Of a stretch of 64,000 bases of DNA, positions 55,611 through 64,000 are shown one piece after another. The stretch spans positions 62,001 to 126,000 of the forward strand of contig JAACJM010000137.1 in NCBI GenBank assembly GCA_013368315.1, in the 5' to 3' direction. The notes beneath the pieces were generated by a model. The model made no database searches. It saw only the letters and a list, made by a program, of their open reading frames with translations, and had not been told where the DNA came from. The position numbers and the translations under genes were made by a program. The stretch comes from Tetrapyrgos nigripes (taxonomy: Eukaryota; Basidiomycota; Agaricomycetes; Agaricales; Campanellaceae). Position 1 is the stretch's first letter. Every line of letters begins with the position of its first letter.

Positions 55611-56149
55611 CGGGGGCGAGAATTTACCGTGTCGCACCAGCGTGCCACCGACGTGTCATCAGATTTAGCCGAGCCCCAGCTCAGGCACGCCGCCGATCTT
55701 CGGTCTCGAGCCACGTTGAGCTTGTTTGAGCCGTCGATCGCAACTCCTTGTGGTTTTCGTATAGCGGCTGGCAAGGTAAGTTGTATTCTAAGTGTAGTAG
55801 AAAGTATGTAGACCTTAAGTACTAATATTATTTCAATTTGCCCAATCAATATGCGGACGTTGTACCCCCCGATGCTCGGGAGTAACCTATGTTATTTTGA
55901 TTTTGATTTTCAGTTTCTCTCTGCGCTGCGCAACGTATTCGGGGCTACGTTAAGCGTCCAAATTGATGGCATTCAGCCACAGTATATAATAGGCTTTTAA
56001 ACGTAGTTGTGCTGCTTTCACTCGCCCCCCGAAAAAGACAAAGTCTGTGCCGCTTTTGCAAAAATCTACTGTGCAGGTCCTAGTTAGCGTTACCTTTAGC
56101 TTTACACATCTATGTATATTCAAATGTCTACAGGTTCTGTGTGCGCAAT

Positions 56150-58846
56150 ATGGACCTGAGCCGTATATTAAATGCGACTGACTGGGATCCGAGAGCGAGT
56201 ATACAAAATGGTATGTAGATGTGTTAAAATTTTTGACTCTGTGCGCCAATAGATTCAAACATGGTTATAGAAGCTCGCTCAGGGTCATCTTCTCTGCCTA
56301 CACATTTCACCAGTGACAGCAGTAATACTACACACTCTTGTGAGAACTATGACATTACATTTATACTCATATATTGACTTACTTAAATAATTCTAGCTAA
56401 TAATGATATTCTTCACCCTCAAATGCACAAGATACCAATGTACCAAAATGGTTTGTAAACATCAAAACTTTTGGCCTACAAAAATAACTATGGATAATCA
56501 GGGAAACTTGTGGCTTTTGAACTAGTTCCTACTAGTGTCAGTGCCAATGCATTGCAACAATCAAGTCAAGATTCCCAGCCCATCAAGCTGTCCTTAGAGG
56601 CCATGCATACTGATGTTGTACAGCTTCAACTGTATCCTCGAGGTATGTATTTTCTGTACAAAATAATCAAGTTATCATACACTCATGTTGTAAAATCAGG
56701 ACTTTTTACCTCAACTCAAAATCCCATTGTCAACCCAAGCACAATCCACACCAGATCTCAAAATCCAGTTATTAATCCACCAAATTCATCCAATATCATT
56801 TCACAAAAGCCTATTATCAATCCTCCAGAGCCTCGTATGTCTCAATCTAGAGTAATTTCCATTTGAATAGTCACTGATCATTGCACATATTATATGTTAT
56901 ATAGACAGTGTAAATGTGCAAGGTTCCAATACCAATCCTGCATCACGAGAGCCCCCAAAAACAGTCCCACCACATAGTATGTAGTCATTTTCTCCTTGAC
57001 AGGAAAGACTTGAATGCTAAAAATTTTAGGAGATATGGTTGGTCAGCCACCCAAACAAAACATACCACCTGTTGTCCAGCACAACCCAATCGCTACTAAA
57101 TCAGGACCAACATTCACATGGGCACCAATTGACCTCACCAACCCAGCAAAATTGACTGCATTCGTTCCTTTGCATCCACAACCTGTTCGTGAATGTCGAC
57201 AAAACCGAGATGCTGATGCTATGTTCACTTCTCTGGATCACATGGAATGGAACGGCTGGCCCAATGGTGTCTTTGCCCTTGACTGTACTCATGCACAATA
57301 TGAAGCCACCAAGAAACTCATGGTGCATTGGGCCTGTTCAAATAGTGGTGGAAGCAACCGCAAAGGTTCTTATGATGCTGATACTGTTGGAGGTGGATGG
57401 GAGAGTGTGCGCAGATGCTTGGGGGTGTTTCAGTGCACTCAAGAATCTTGCAAGGTTATCACACGGCCACAGACACACAAGGATATCTCATGGCAGCTTA
57501 CAAACTGCCAGTGCTCATGTGGTGCCTCTCTTTCCCATGTGAAGTGCCCTTCCATTGCATATATCATCACCTGGGGACGAGTGGATGGTGAAAGGAGCAC
57601 CAAAAGATACAGATATATCAATGGGCTGCCCCATACACATAGCTGTCATTCCCGAGTTCTACATCTGACTGCCAAAGAGGAAGCTGATATCGGAGAGCTT
57701 GTTGAAAACAATGCCACCAAAAAACCTCTGGAGCTTCTCGTTGACCAAAAGACTGCAACTGGATATAAGCCTGGAGCCGCTTCTATTGCTCATGCAGCAA
57801 ACAACCCTGCATCTTGGAGATACCGCTTGCGTGAAATACGAGGTGCTTTGAAATTGGAAAACGGTCATACTTTCCTTGCCCAGTTCCAGGCCTGGAAGCA
57901 ACGCTACGAAGGATATGTTCATATGCATGTCTGCACTGTTGGTTTTGAACCAATTACTGTCATTTCCTTCAACACAGACTGGCAGCGAGACCAGCTCCTG
58001 CCAAAAGATGCACTCACACTTCGTCTGGCACCATTGGAGGGGCTTCTCACTGATGGCGCACATAAATTCTGGTCTGCTCCAAATGCAATCCTGATCATCA
58101 CTTCCGCATTTTCCCCTGTTGCCAATCTTTGGGTTCCTGGAATGTTCAGCTTTGCAGATGGTGCTACAACAGAGCACTATAAATATCATTTCATTGCTGT
58201 GTTCCAGAGTATTGCTGAGGGGGGATTAGCAAAGAACATAGAGATTACAGATGTAATGTTTGCTATGGTAAGTGATATCCACTATTTTAATATAGTATGA
58301 TAGCTGAAGTCCAACACAGGTCGTGGACTTTAGTGATGCTCAGCGCCAGGGATTTGTGATTGCATTTTGCGATTTCCTATTCCAGGTTGAAAATGGACGG
58401 CGGTCTATTGAAGAGCTTTGGCAGGCTGCACAAACCTTGTTAAAAGGTTGCGAGTATCATTATGATAAATCAGTCACTCGTGTCGCACGTATTGGAGAGG
58501 TTGTATCATCTGATACCAAGGCCACCTTCAAAGAACTATGCCGAATGCTCCGAACAACCAACAATGAAGACCAGTACAAGACCACAATTGCACAAAGTTC
58601 CACCATTGGAACAAGAGGCTGGAATACATTTCAATATGTAAGATACCATTTGTGTTCACCTTCAAGCCAAATGCCTCAAATTTCTTTTTCAGACAATCAA
58701 ACCTACTGGATACCAGGAGAAGCAAAAGACTGCAGGCCAAATTGGAAGCTGAACCACATTCCCTGAGGATGCAGAGCAAGGAGAATATCCAGACATTTAA
58801 ATTGGGGAAAGGATCATACTATTGGGAAGAAATCAATGATGGTTGA
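56150..58846 (+). CDS. MULE transposase with GCM/WRKY-like zinc finger (MULE2)
   Basis: Exons in consistent phase: 56150-56210, 56253-56339, 56397-56450, 56502-56642, 56700-56834, 56905-56976, 57030-58267, 58320-58637 and a last one from 58693. The start MDLSRILNATDWDP is the first ATG that opens this chain. The Cys/His zinc region lies at 57435-57650 (QCTQESC, CQCSCG, HTHSCH). The MULE core has LTDGAHKFWSAPNA (58040), VVDFSDAQRQGFV (58320) and GCEYHYDKSVTRVAR (58449). The final exon gives a stop at 58752 in the spliced frame, while the frame with RRSKRLQAKLE, which resembles the tail of the MULE1 protein, runs to 58846; so the 3' end is uncertain. The core appears undamaged. Confidence 0.85.
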
Positions 58847-59564
58847 TTCTGTTATCAAGCTCTAAATTCCAAATAAAACAATATTGTCATAAAGTATTCT
58901 ACTAACAAAGTGATATTGTACTCCTGAGAGAGTGTGAGGTAAAAAGTCAAGTAATAGGTTGGTCAGTGGAGCCAAGTATTAGCGGTAATTATGACTCCTC
59001 TGAGATGACAGAAGATAATACTGTAAGAGGACAATTTCTTGATTTCTACCCTCAGGAGCTATTCACCTCGGCTGAACAGTGATTTATTGTATAGACCATG
59101 TCCTCTCCCTATGTTTACACCACCTCACATAGCACTGAACCTTTTGGATGCTGAGCAGTTGCAAATGTAAGGGGACAGTTTCTTTGTTCAACATAGGAAC
59201 ATTATCTTCTTGGCTTCTGGAGTCTCTTTTGCCATCATGCCCTTACTCCAAATTTAATTTCTACCTGTTGGATGGATTCCCATCTCCTCTGAAAATTTGA
59301 TTTTGAGAGGGAATGTTCACTACAACTGCTTTTATAAGACTTTCTGTAAGGAGACAATTTTCTGTTTCTTCCCTATGTCCTTTGAAACTAAATTAACAGA
59401 TTGAATGAAATAGTATAGTACTTATACTGGTTTGGATAAGTTGAAATTAACTATTTGTAGGAAATGGAATTTACTGGGTTAGCTAAATAAGTTGCTGTAA
59501 ATATACTGGTTTTCGTCTACGCGCTTCCTTTTGGATTGCCTCAAATACTTTCTTTCCCCTCTCC
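58847..59564. other. Spacer between the convergent MULE2 genes
   Basis: AT-rich, no open frame of note. It probably holds the 3' ends of both transcripts. Confidence 0.5.
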
Positions 59565-60468
59565 TTATCTGCCTTGGATTCCATGACACATATTAACCAG
59601 CTGGGTATTTGTCATTCTCTCCTGCTGGTCACTTCCAGTGAAATCAACACCACGAACAATAAAATGAGACTCTCCACCGACAACACAATAGTACACTCGT
59701 CGAACAAGCAAACCTGTGTGTTCACCAACAATGATAACCATAAGTCCTTGCTCAGTATGAGCAGAAGGCCATTGAAGTGGTCCACAGATATTGGCTGGTA
59801 CAACACCAAGGCGAGGTCGGTGAGTGTTGAAGATTGCACCATCTGATACATGAACCCAGGCCTTTGCTTTTGGCTCCAATAAGCTGACTTCCAAGGTCAA
59901 CCCATTTAGACGTGGATTGAGAATCCAGTGCTTGTAGAAATTCTTTGAAAATAGCATAAAATATAAAAGAATGAGTACTCACAGTGATTTCAGGCTGAGA
60001 GTCATATTGGTCAGGAGTCCATGGAGCAGCAGCAGTATTAAGGCTGTCGACATTGACGTCAGAAGGAATGGGTGTAGTACTCCGTGGAACATTGATTGGA
60101 GCAGGCCAGCATTCAGGAGAATAAGGAACTTCACAAGGCATACAACAATAACCAGGGCGAAGTGAATATCCTTTGTGATAGTGCCGTAGCGGATCAATGT
60201 CATCTAGTGGCTGAAAATGACTGGAAGAGAGATAAGTTACATGAAGATCACATAGAGTACACACTTACTCAACATGACGTACATGGTCATAATCTAAGTT
60301 GATGCTTGGACAGACCTGGATGCCAAATTTCTGAAGCTCGACACGGAGTTGCAAGCCACTGTAATTTGGAAATGGTCGAACATCACGAACGATACCTCTG
60401 TATCCCTTCTCGCTACCCTTGACAACATAGACATGCTGTCCAATCCAAGGTGTTCGGCCAATATTCAT
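59565..60468 (-). CDS. KOW-motif protein carried by MULE2
   Basis: Exons 60468-60269, 60220-59983 and 59942-59565 join to 271 residues with GT-AG introns. Near the N-terminus, GQHVYVVKGSEKGYRGIVRD fits a KOW motif (as in Spt5 and ribosomal proteins), and a second KOW-like segment, GLMVIIVGEHTGLLVRRVYY, is in the last exon. The middle is Pro/Asp-rich (CCMPCEVPYSPECWPAPIN). It is intact and lies wholly inside the transposon, convergent with the transposase. KOW domains bind RNA or transcription partners; a role for this protein in transposition, silencing escape or transcription is unknown. Confidence 0.75.
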
Positions 60469-60577
60469 AGGCAGTACGAGTATGTAGATTGTATGAGAAC
60501 TGATTTGCGTTATGAAGAAAAGGCTGAGAGTGCGTGAAAAGGGTAAAAGAAACCGATCAATGAGCTTGCTATATTAA

Positions 60578-60989
60578 ATGCGTCGGGCATTTGCTCGCCC
60601 GCACCTGATGCGGATGGCCCGCACATATGACATCACAGTCCAGTTTACGCTGGCACGCTGGCGACACGGCAGTGGCACGTCACCGGCACGCCGGGTGGCA
60701 CGTCAGTCCAATCACTGCCGTGCCACCCCGATAGATCTGCGTGTCGCCCGATGGATCGGGTCATACATTTTCGAAAGTTCAGAGTATAAATCTTACATTA
60801 CTTAGATATATCCTACACTGGTACGTTATACATGGTTTATACACCTCTATTGTCTACTAATACAACTTGAAATTTCCAGTATACTATTACTATACGTTCA
60901 GATTGTACATACATTTATGAAAACGACACGCCGACACGCCATAACGGCACGGCGGCAAGCCAGGGCGACACGGTAAATTCTACATACCG
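60578..60989 (-). repeat. MULE2 right terminal/subterminal repeat region
   Basis: Dense GGCACG, CGGCACG and GACACG words (60640-60720 and 60920-60975) separated by about 190 bp of AT-rich DNA. The terminal 30 bp are inverted relative to 55611-55640. Confidence 0.7.
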
Positions 60990-60998
60990 GCTTCGAGT
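60990..60998. repeat. 9-bp target-site duplication, right copy (MULE2)
   Basis: GCTTCGAGT, identical to 55602-55610. Confidence 0.9.
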
Positions 60999-61547
60999 GG
61001 ATCATGCATAGACAAAGCAGCGAGAGCACCAAATCGAAACGTGTTGTTGGAGATTTGAGATGCTAGTTGGTCGTTGACGGATTTGGCAGTGCTTGCTGCG
61101 ATGGAGGGGGAGGAGATGCCTTGAATGCAGGGAGTTGCGCAGGAGAGGATCATCTGGGAGCAGAGGGAAGGAGGTAAAATGGAAGAATAAGCAGATGATT
61201 AGGTAAGTCCTAGTAAGTACTGACAAAATCAATCCCATTCTCATCCATCCTCCTAAGACGCTGATTGTGAATGTCTAAGATATCCGCACGGAGTTGTGCG
61301 CTTCTGTTCAAGTTCAAGAGAGGTAATGTGATCAGTAAAGTAATCAGCTAATCTGAAGAATAACTCGGTAGTAAAATGTAAGTACGTACACTCCAGCCAA
61401 AGGACCCATGATCTCTGGTACACCCCAGTTTTCTTCAAAAGCAATTGTACCGCGGCCAGTGTCGTTCCATTTTCGACGAGCCAAACAAGGAGTGGTTATG
61501 AAAGATATAGATCCAAGGAGTGCCAAACTCGATGGTGCAAGTCTCAT

Positions 61548-62540
61548 GATGACTGCTTAGAGTCTGAAGAGAGATAGATACAAGGACGGATAGATGGATA
61601 AGTACTCTAGGAATTCAGGAGACATGCTTTATATAGAGAAGTATAGCTCACGTTGAATATGACTATGGTGGACTAGATCCACTTGGGTGCATTTGCAACA
61701 TAGCACAATCACGTTGGACAAGAAGTGGCACTGACAGGAGTCGCAAATGAACAGCGCTGATTGATCAGAGTCAGCGGTCGTACCTCCCGCTGAATACAGC
61801 CACAACAGTATTCTGTGCAATCTTCACGCTGTAGAAGTCATGGTGACAGTAGTTCCCCTTTTCCAGAGTGCAATTCAAGTGCCTTGATTGAACGGCCGAA
61901 AGACGGACATGGGGTTCAGGGGTATGAAAGGGATGTGGGCTAACACTGCAACGTCGGGAGTACGGGGCTGGAGGGCACAGGAGTAAGTACACAGTAATTT
62001 GTATTTGACTTCTTTACTATCCACTGTCAAGGGAATACAGGTACATGTGAATGATGGCGAAGTACAGGATCTTCAACGTATCCTCAAGGTGAGTCTCCTA
62101 TAACTAGAAGGAAACTCAGACCATGCTCAGTAGTCATTCGCGTGATAGAAGGATTCAAAAGTAATGCGATGCTTTATCATACATATTCATTTCAATGACA
62201 TTCGTTAGCCCGCTCGACGCTTCAGTTCACTTTCTCTCTATAAATATCTATGTACTACGTAAGTGTATATGGATATCCAGTACTACTAGTACTACTAGCA
62301 GTACCAAAGCGGGCCACATGCATCACCACCGCCGCTGCCGCCGTCACGTCGTGGACTAGGGGATTGGTGGAGGTTCACTCTGGTTCAAGACCTTAGACCA
62401 CTATCTTATCAATGGATGTGATTTTGGACCTTAGACCAGCTGATTTTAACTAGTCTGTTAGGATTCGACTTACCTACGATTGACATTGGGGATTATTGAT
62501 CAATGACCAGTAAATATTTCAATTCTAACTCTGTTTACGG
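61548..62540. other. Upstream region of the amidohydrolase gene; no gene seen
   Basis: Contains the amidohydrolase promoter. No supported coding sequence on either strand. A short GCCGCC-type trinucleotide tract lies at 62325-62345. Confidence 0.4.
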
Positions 62541-62543
62541 AAC

Positions 62544-63175
62544 TTGCAATTCTGCCACTTCGATATCATCGAATCATCTTTGTCCTGCGCCACCTTCAAT
62601 ACGTCATATCAAGAGACCCTACCCACTATGCAAAAATTGCCTTTCAATTCTGCACATCACTATTCCATTGATGCTTCCATCACCCCCCAATCAATTATCA
62701 ACCTCGTGAAACGCGTTGATGCACATGCCAAGCGCTCACTACAGGAGGAAATCGATAAGTCTAGTCATCTCTGTTTACCACATGGTCAATTCAATTGTCT
62801 GACGCCCTGCCTAGGTTTGTACATTCAGACGCACCATCTGTGTGCATTGAAGACCCTCCTCCTAGAGGCTAGAAGAGAATCTAGGTTCTACTTGATGCAC
62901 TTCCAAGACTATCTCCGGGGACGTCATGACCTGCCGACGAATTGCTTGAGAAATGGTACGGTAGAACCAACCTTGCATGGGGAACCAAACCGGTTTATAT
63001 TGCCATTCTTGGAGGAACAGGCAAAACCTCTGTTGCCTTGCAAGAAATCCCTCGACTAAGGAGAGATTTGTTATGTACTCAGGTCGACCTCGAAAGATTT
63101 TCCACCAGTTCAAACACCCACCCCTGTTCGCTGGCGCTCGTCAAGCGCTCATCTGGAGTCATGAATAACGCGTAA
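62544..63175 (+). pseudogene. Possible NTPase-like fragment
   Basis: The frame at 62942-63175 reads YIAILGGTGKTSVALQEI, which resembles the P-loop of fungal NACHT/NB-ARC (STAND) proteins (AILG-x-GG-x-GKTS-x-AL). An overlapping frame (62544-63059) is open for 171 codons without motifs. Neither continues into a recognisable NTPase, so at best this is a remnant. Confidence 0.3.
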
Positions 63176-64000
63176 CCAAGGCAGCATCAGGGTGCACCTT
63201 GTCTTCTTTGCTTCCTCCCGTTCCTCACCTCCGCCTGTCAATACACTCAAGTACACGAGACTATGAAGCTACACCAGAGGCGGTTTGCACAGAGAAACAT
63301 AGTACCCGGTTGTCAATGTCAAGCATGTATGAGTATCGATCAGCAGGAAGCGCTGGCAAAGTCGCAACAAAGTCGAGGGTTCTTGTTCAATGTGCTCGTA
63401 CTGATTTTTTCCACAGCATTTACTTACATATGGACGCCGTTATCTAGAGATAGGTATATAGGCTGATGAAAAGAAATTAGCATGCGAATTCTGTGAGAAA
63501 ATGTGCCGAGGTATGAGTATTTGTGTGCTAGATTCCGGTGAGTGAAAAAGGGAAAAATCTAAACTTAAATGATGGATATGTTGTTCACCACTAGTCATCT
63601 TCACATTGATGATTGGAGCCTTATGAAGTAGACTTAGAGATCCCAGGCAGGTGTGAATACCCCCACCATTTACCTCTATTCACACCAATAATACTCGCCA
63701 CAGCCTCTGCCCACTAGCAGCTCCTTGCAAAGGTCCTGGCATCACACAAGTCCAAGCTAACTAGCCCGAACTTGTCTGATTATTATTGATACCTAACACC
63801 CTTTCTCTATGCCACCTTCCCAAACTCTCTCTTTCTGTCCACCAATTCCAGTTACTGCCAGTACTGGAATACCCATACTAAGACCCACAGAAACTTATCC
63901 TACAGTTGCTCCAATAAAATTGTTGTTGAAGCCTCAGGAATTCATCAATGAAGTTGTTTCTTGGCTGTTTCGCCGCTTATTAGTGGGTAGTTGGGTGGAT
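63176..64000. other. Window end, no supported gene
   Basis: A plus-strand frame at 63263-63466 has a hydrophobic stretch (FLFNVLVLIFSTAFTYIW) but no recognisable family. The rest is non-coding by eye. Confidence 0.35.

Larger units (their letters stand above)
55611..60989 (+). mobile_element. MULE2: complete Mutator-like transposon (5379 bp) with two genes
   Basis: The left end reads CGGGGGCGAGAATTTACCGT and the right end, reverse-complemented, CGGTATGTAGAATTTACCGT; both continue GTCGC and into arrays of GGCACG/GACACG words (left to about 55700; right from about 60645). The exact 9-bp duplication GCTTCGAGT flanks it. Contents: a GCM/MULE transposase on the plus strand and a KOW-motif gene on the minus strand, tail to tail. 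Insertion point: an exon of the amidohydrolase gene. Confidence 0.9.
54605..61547 (-). pseudogene. ACMSD/2,3-dihydroxybenzoate-decarboxylase-like amidohydrolase, split by MULE2
   Basis: Coding parts: 61547-61390 (signal-like MRLAPSSLALLGSISF, then TIAFEENWGVPEIMGPLAGV), about 61352-61225, 61153-60999 (MILSCATPCIQGISS, LAALSMHDPLEA), then after the element 55601-55516 (AQELNRTVNELGFLGALVND), 55414-55201 (VYFHPR, GLCTNGVF), 55110-55034 (TLKVIVGHMGERIP) and 54912-54605 (DRIMFSVDYPFDS, ending KLFKLNH). The HPR, GHMGER and FSVDYPF motifs are those of the amidohydrolase-2/ACMSD family of decarboxylases. The metal-site EEH is EEN here. The MULE plus one 9-bp target copy separates DPLEA from AQEL; without it the frame is continuous. 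A frame inconsistency near 61310 suggests an extra intron or a shift. Confidence 0.85.

Overview
The window looks like transposon-rich genomic DNA of a filamentous basidiomycete, most likely an agaricomycete. The genes are cut by many short introns of about 40-60 bp. Host-type genes include a DUF6533 membrane protein, a fungal HNH-type protein with the AHLIPRS motif, a tannase/feruloyl-esterase fragment and an ACMSD-like amidohydrolase. The mobile elements are types common in Agaricomycetes: a Helitron, a Plavaka-type transposase, MULEs with a GCM/WRKY-like zinc finger, hAT-like MITEs and a tiny LTR element. All assignments come from reading the sequence and recalled family motifs; no database search was possible.

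Layout. 1-12.2 kb: a decayed Helitron on the minus strand (DUF6570-type N-terminus, HUH/Y2 Rep, PIF1-like helicase, ubiquitin-protease-like tail). Its tail is split by a complete Mutator-like element, MULE1 (140-4682), with a 9-bp target duplication. 13.9-20.5 kb: a Plavaka-type transposase pseudogene on the minus strand carrying three separate insertions: a 1.39-kb TIR element, a 521-bp hAT-like MITE and a 1.65-kb gag-only LTR element with identifiable PBS and PPT. 20.6-23.0 kb: a divergent multi-exon gene running away from the Plavaka gene. 24.8-26.8 kb: a divergent pair of unrecognised genes. 27-39 kb: mostly non-coding, with a TA-flanked MITE, a small two-exon gene, a minisatellite, a triplicated repeat and the last exon of a tannase-like gene. 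39.9-42.6 kb: two divergent, distantly related HNH-family genes. 42.9-47.2 kb: a 140-160 bp satellite array carrying a conserved palindromic motif and switching orientation near 46.5 kb, followed at once by a 670-bp hAT-like MITE. 51.6-52.6 kb: DUF6533 gene. 54.6-61.5 kb: amidohydrolase gene on the minus strand interrupted by a second complete MULE (55611-60989), which carries both a transposase and a second, convergent gene with KOW-like motifs.

The main result is a set of nested insertions resolved to the base. For both MULEs, dropping the element and one target-site copy rejoins the host reading frame, so the element ends, the 9-bp duplications and the host genes support each other. The two LTRs of the gag-only element differ at ten sites; all ten are transitions and nine sit at CpG-derived positions, which points to deamination of methylated CpG.
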